Source: Paenibacillus radicibacter
Lineage (GTDB): Bacteria; Bacillota; Bacilli; Paenibacillales; NBRC-103111
Assembly: GCF_024721995.1 (NCBI RefSeq)
Contig: NZ_JANQBC010000010.1
Span: 124,001-188,000, forward strand
Direction: 5' to 3'
DNA length: 64,000 nucleotides
Below the pieces are notes generated by a model. The model did not search any database. It saw only the letters and a program-made list of their open reading frames with translations, and had not been told where the DNA came from. Below are positions 63,277-64,000 of the stretch, piece by piece; positions within the stretch are counted from its first letter, which is position 1, and each line of letters starts with the position of its first letter. The translations under genes were made by a program, and so were the position numbers.

Positions 63277-64000
63277 ATGCAACAAGAAATGGTTCATCAA
63301 GATTTAAGGACGAAAAGTATAAGTAAGTTGTTCATGTCCTACTTAATCCCGGCAGTGCTTGGTATGGTGCTCATGTCGGTTAACATTATTATTGATGGGA
63401 TTATGGTAAGCCGCGGGGTAGGTGCACTTGGACTTGCAGGTGTGAACGTCGCATCACCGGTGTTCCCGATTATTTTTGCGATATCGCTATGGATTGGTAT
63501 GGGTGGAGCAACCCTGTATTCCATCGCACTTGGGGAAAATAAGGTCAAACATGCGCAGCATATTTTTACGCAATCGATCACACTCGCTGTTGTCATTGTG
63601 ACGATCATTATGTTCGTTTTTTCATGGAATATCGAAGGGCTTGCTTATTTATTCGGGGCGAATGATGTCATCCTTCCGTATACGATTGAATATTTGGAAG
63701 TCTTACTTATGTTCGGGATCGTCTATGTACTCGAAAATATACTGAGTATCTTCATCCGTAATGACGGGAATCCGAAACTTGCAATGGCGGGTCTCATTAC
63801 AACGGCTGTTCTAAATATCGTATTTAACTATATCTTTATTTTTATTTTTAACTGGGGAGTTAAAGGATCTGCGTACGGTACGATCGTCTCCGCAGCAATT
63901 GGTCTACTGGTGCTGCTTACGCACTTTTTCCGCAAGAAAAGTATATTGAAGTTTACGAAGTTAAAGTTTGATTGGTTGGTTGTGAAAGAGATTATGACGA
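63277..64000 (+). CDS. MATE family efflux transporter (3' end beyond window)
   Basis: The first 241 codons of a multidrug exporter: LFMSYLIPAVLGMVLMSVNIIIDGIMVSRGVGALGLAGVN is the typical start of the MATE fold, and about six membrane segments are visible before the window ends. AAAAGGGGAA precedes ATG 63277. The MerR-type promoter just upstream predicts drug-induced expression. Named by fold only; it could use sodium or protons. Confidence 0.88.
   Translation, partial: MQQEMVHQDLRTKSISKLFMSYLIPAVLGMVLMSVNIIIDGIMVSRGVGALGLAGVNVASPVFPIIFAISLWIGMGGATLYSIALGENKVKHAQHIFTQSITLAVVIVTIIMFVFSWNIEGLAYLFGANDVILPYTIEYLEVLLMFGIVYVLENILSIFIRNDGNPKLAMAGLITTAVLNIVFNYIFIFIFNWGVKGSAYGTIVSAAIGLLVLLTHFFRKKSILKFTKLKFDWLVVKEIMT

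Overview
The window looks like chromosome of a low-GC Gram-positive bacterium of the Paenibacillus type (Bacillales). The indications are S-layer-homology (SLH) proteins, a bacillithiol deacetylase pair (yojF/bshB2), T-box, TPP and preQ1 leaders, a trehalose PTS operon with a cre-like site, strong AAGGAGG ribosome sites and GTG/TTG starts. The species assignment is inference; no rRNA or tRNA gene was seen.

Layout. 1-5.3 kb: an ArsR/DUF2087 regulator and a large secreted, SLH-anchored GH18 chitinase. 5.3-9.9 kb (minus strand): a type-2-like ileS behind a T-box leader, then bshB2 and yojF. 10.1-34.5 kb (plus strand): one tightly packed, probably single-transcript biosynthetic cluster: ABC exporter (ATPase and two permeases), condensation-type proteins (C-T-C, C, C-T), two separate A-T didomain proteins, a discrete trans-acting acyltransferase, two KS-DH-KR-ACP polyketide synthases lacking AT, a ketosynthase-like protein with all three catalytic residues replaced, a type II thioesterase, a membrane protein of unknown role and an Sfp-type phosphopantetheinyl transferase. 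34.5-37.6 kb: a complete agrB-agrD-agrC-agrA quorum-sensing locus, with agrD (55 codons) giving a Cys-containing cyclic-peptide precursor. Sequences resembling AgrA boxes lie in front of both agrB and the first gene of the cluster, suggesting that the locus switches the cluster on at high cell density (inference).

37.6-49.5 kb: greA; a 28-residue holin-like toxin gene; mqnD/mqnB of the futalosine menaquinone route; a TPP-riboswitch-controlled thiamine-type ECF transporter whose two ATPases and EcfT are fused in one protein; a split ThrE-type exporter; an oxidoreductase; a metallophosphoesterase; and a preQ1-riboswitch-controlled queCDE operon. 49.5-64 kb: the trehalose operon (treP, treC, treR), a beta-propeller-like protein, a SEC-C/TPR-like protein, a second SLH protein, an MFS transporter, a lipoprotein, a DinB-fold protein, a WYL regulator, a zinc-ribbon/GyrI-like fusion, a MerR regulator and a MATE exporter cut by the window end.

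A family of imperfectly palindromic intergenic repeats (about 120-190 bp, plus one shortened 56-bp form) occurs six times (8.4, 40.1, 47.2, 52.9, 59.0 and 59.7 kb). One copy sits inside the ileS leader, between the T-box terminator and the start codon. Together with the agr-linked split NRPS/trans-AT PKS cluster, these repeats are the least ordinary parts of the window.
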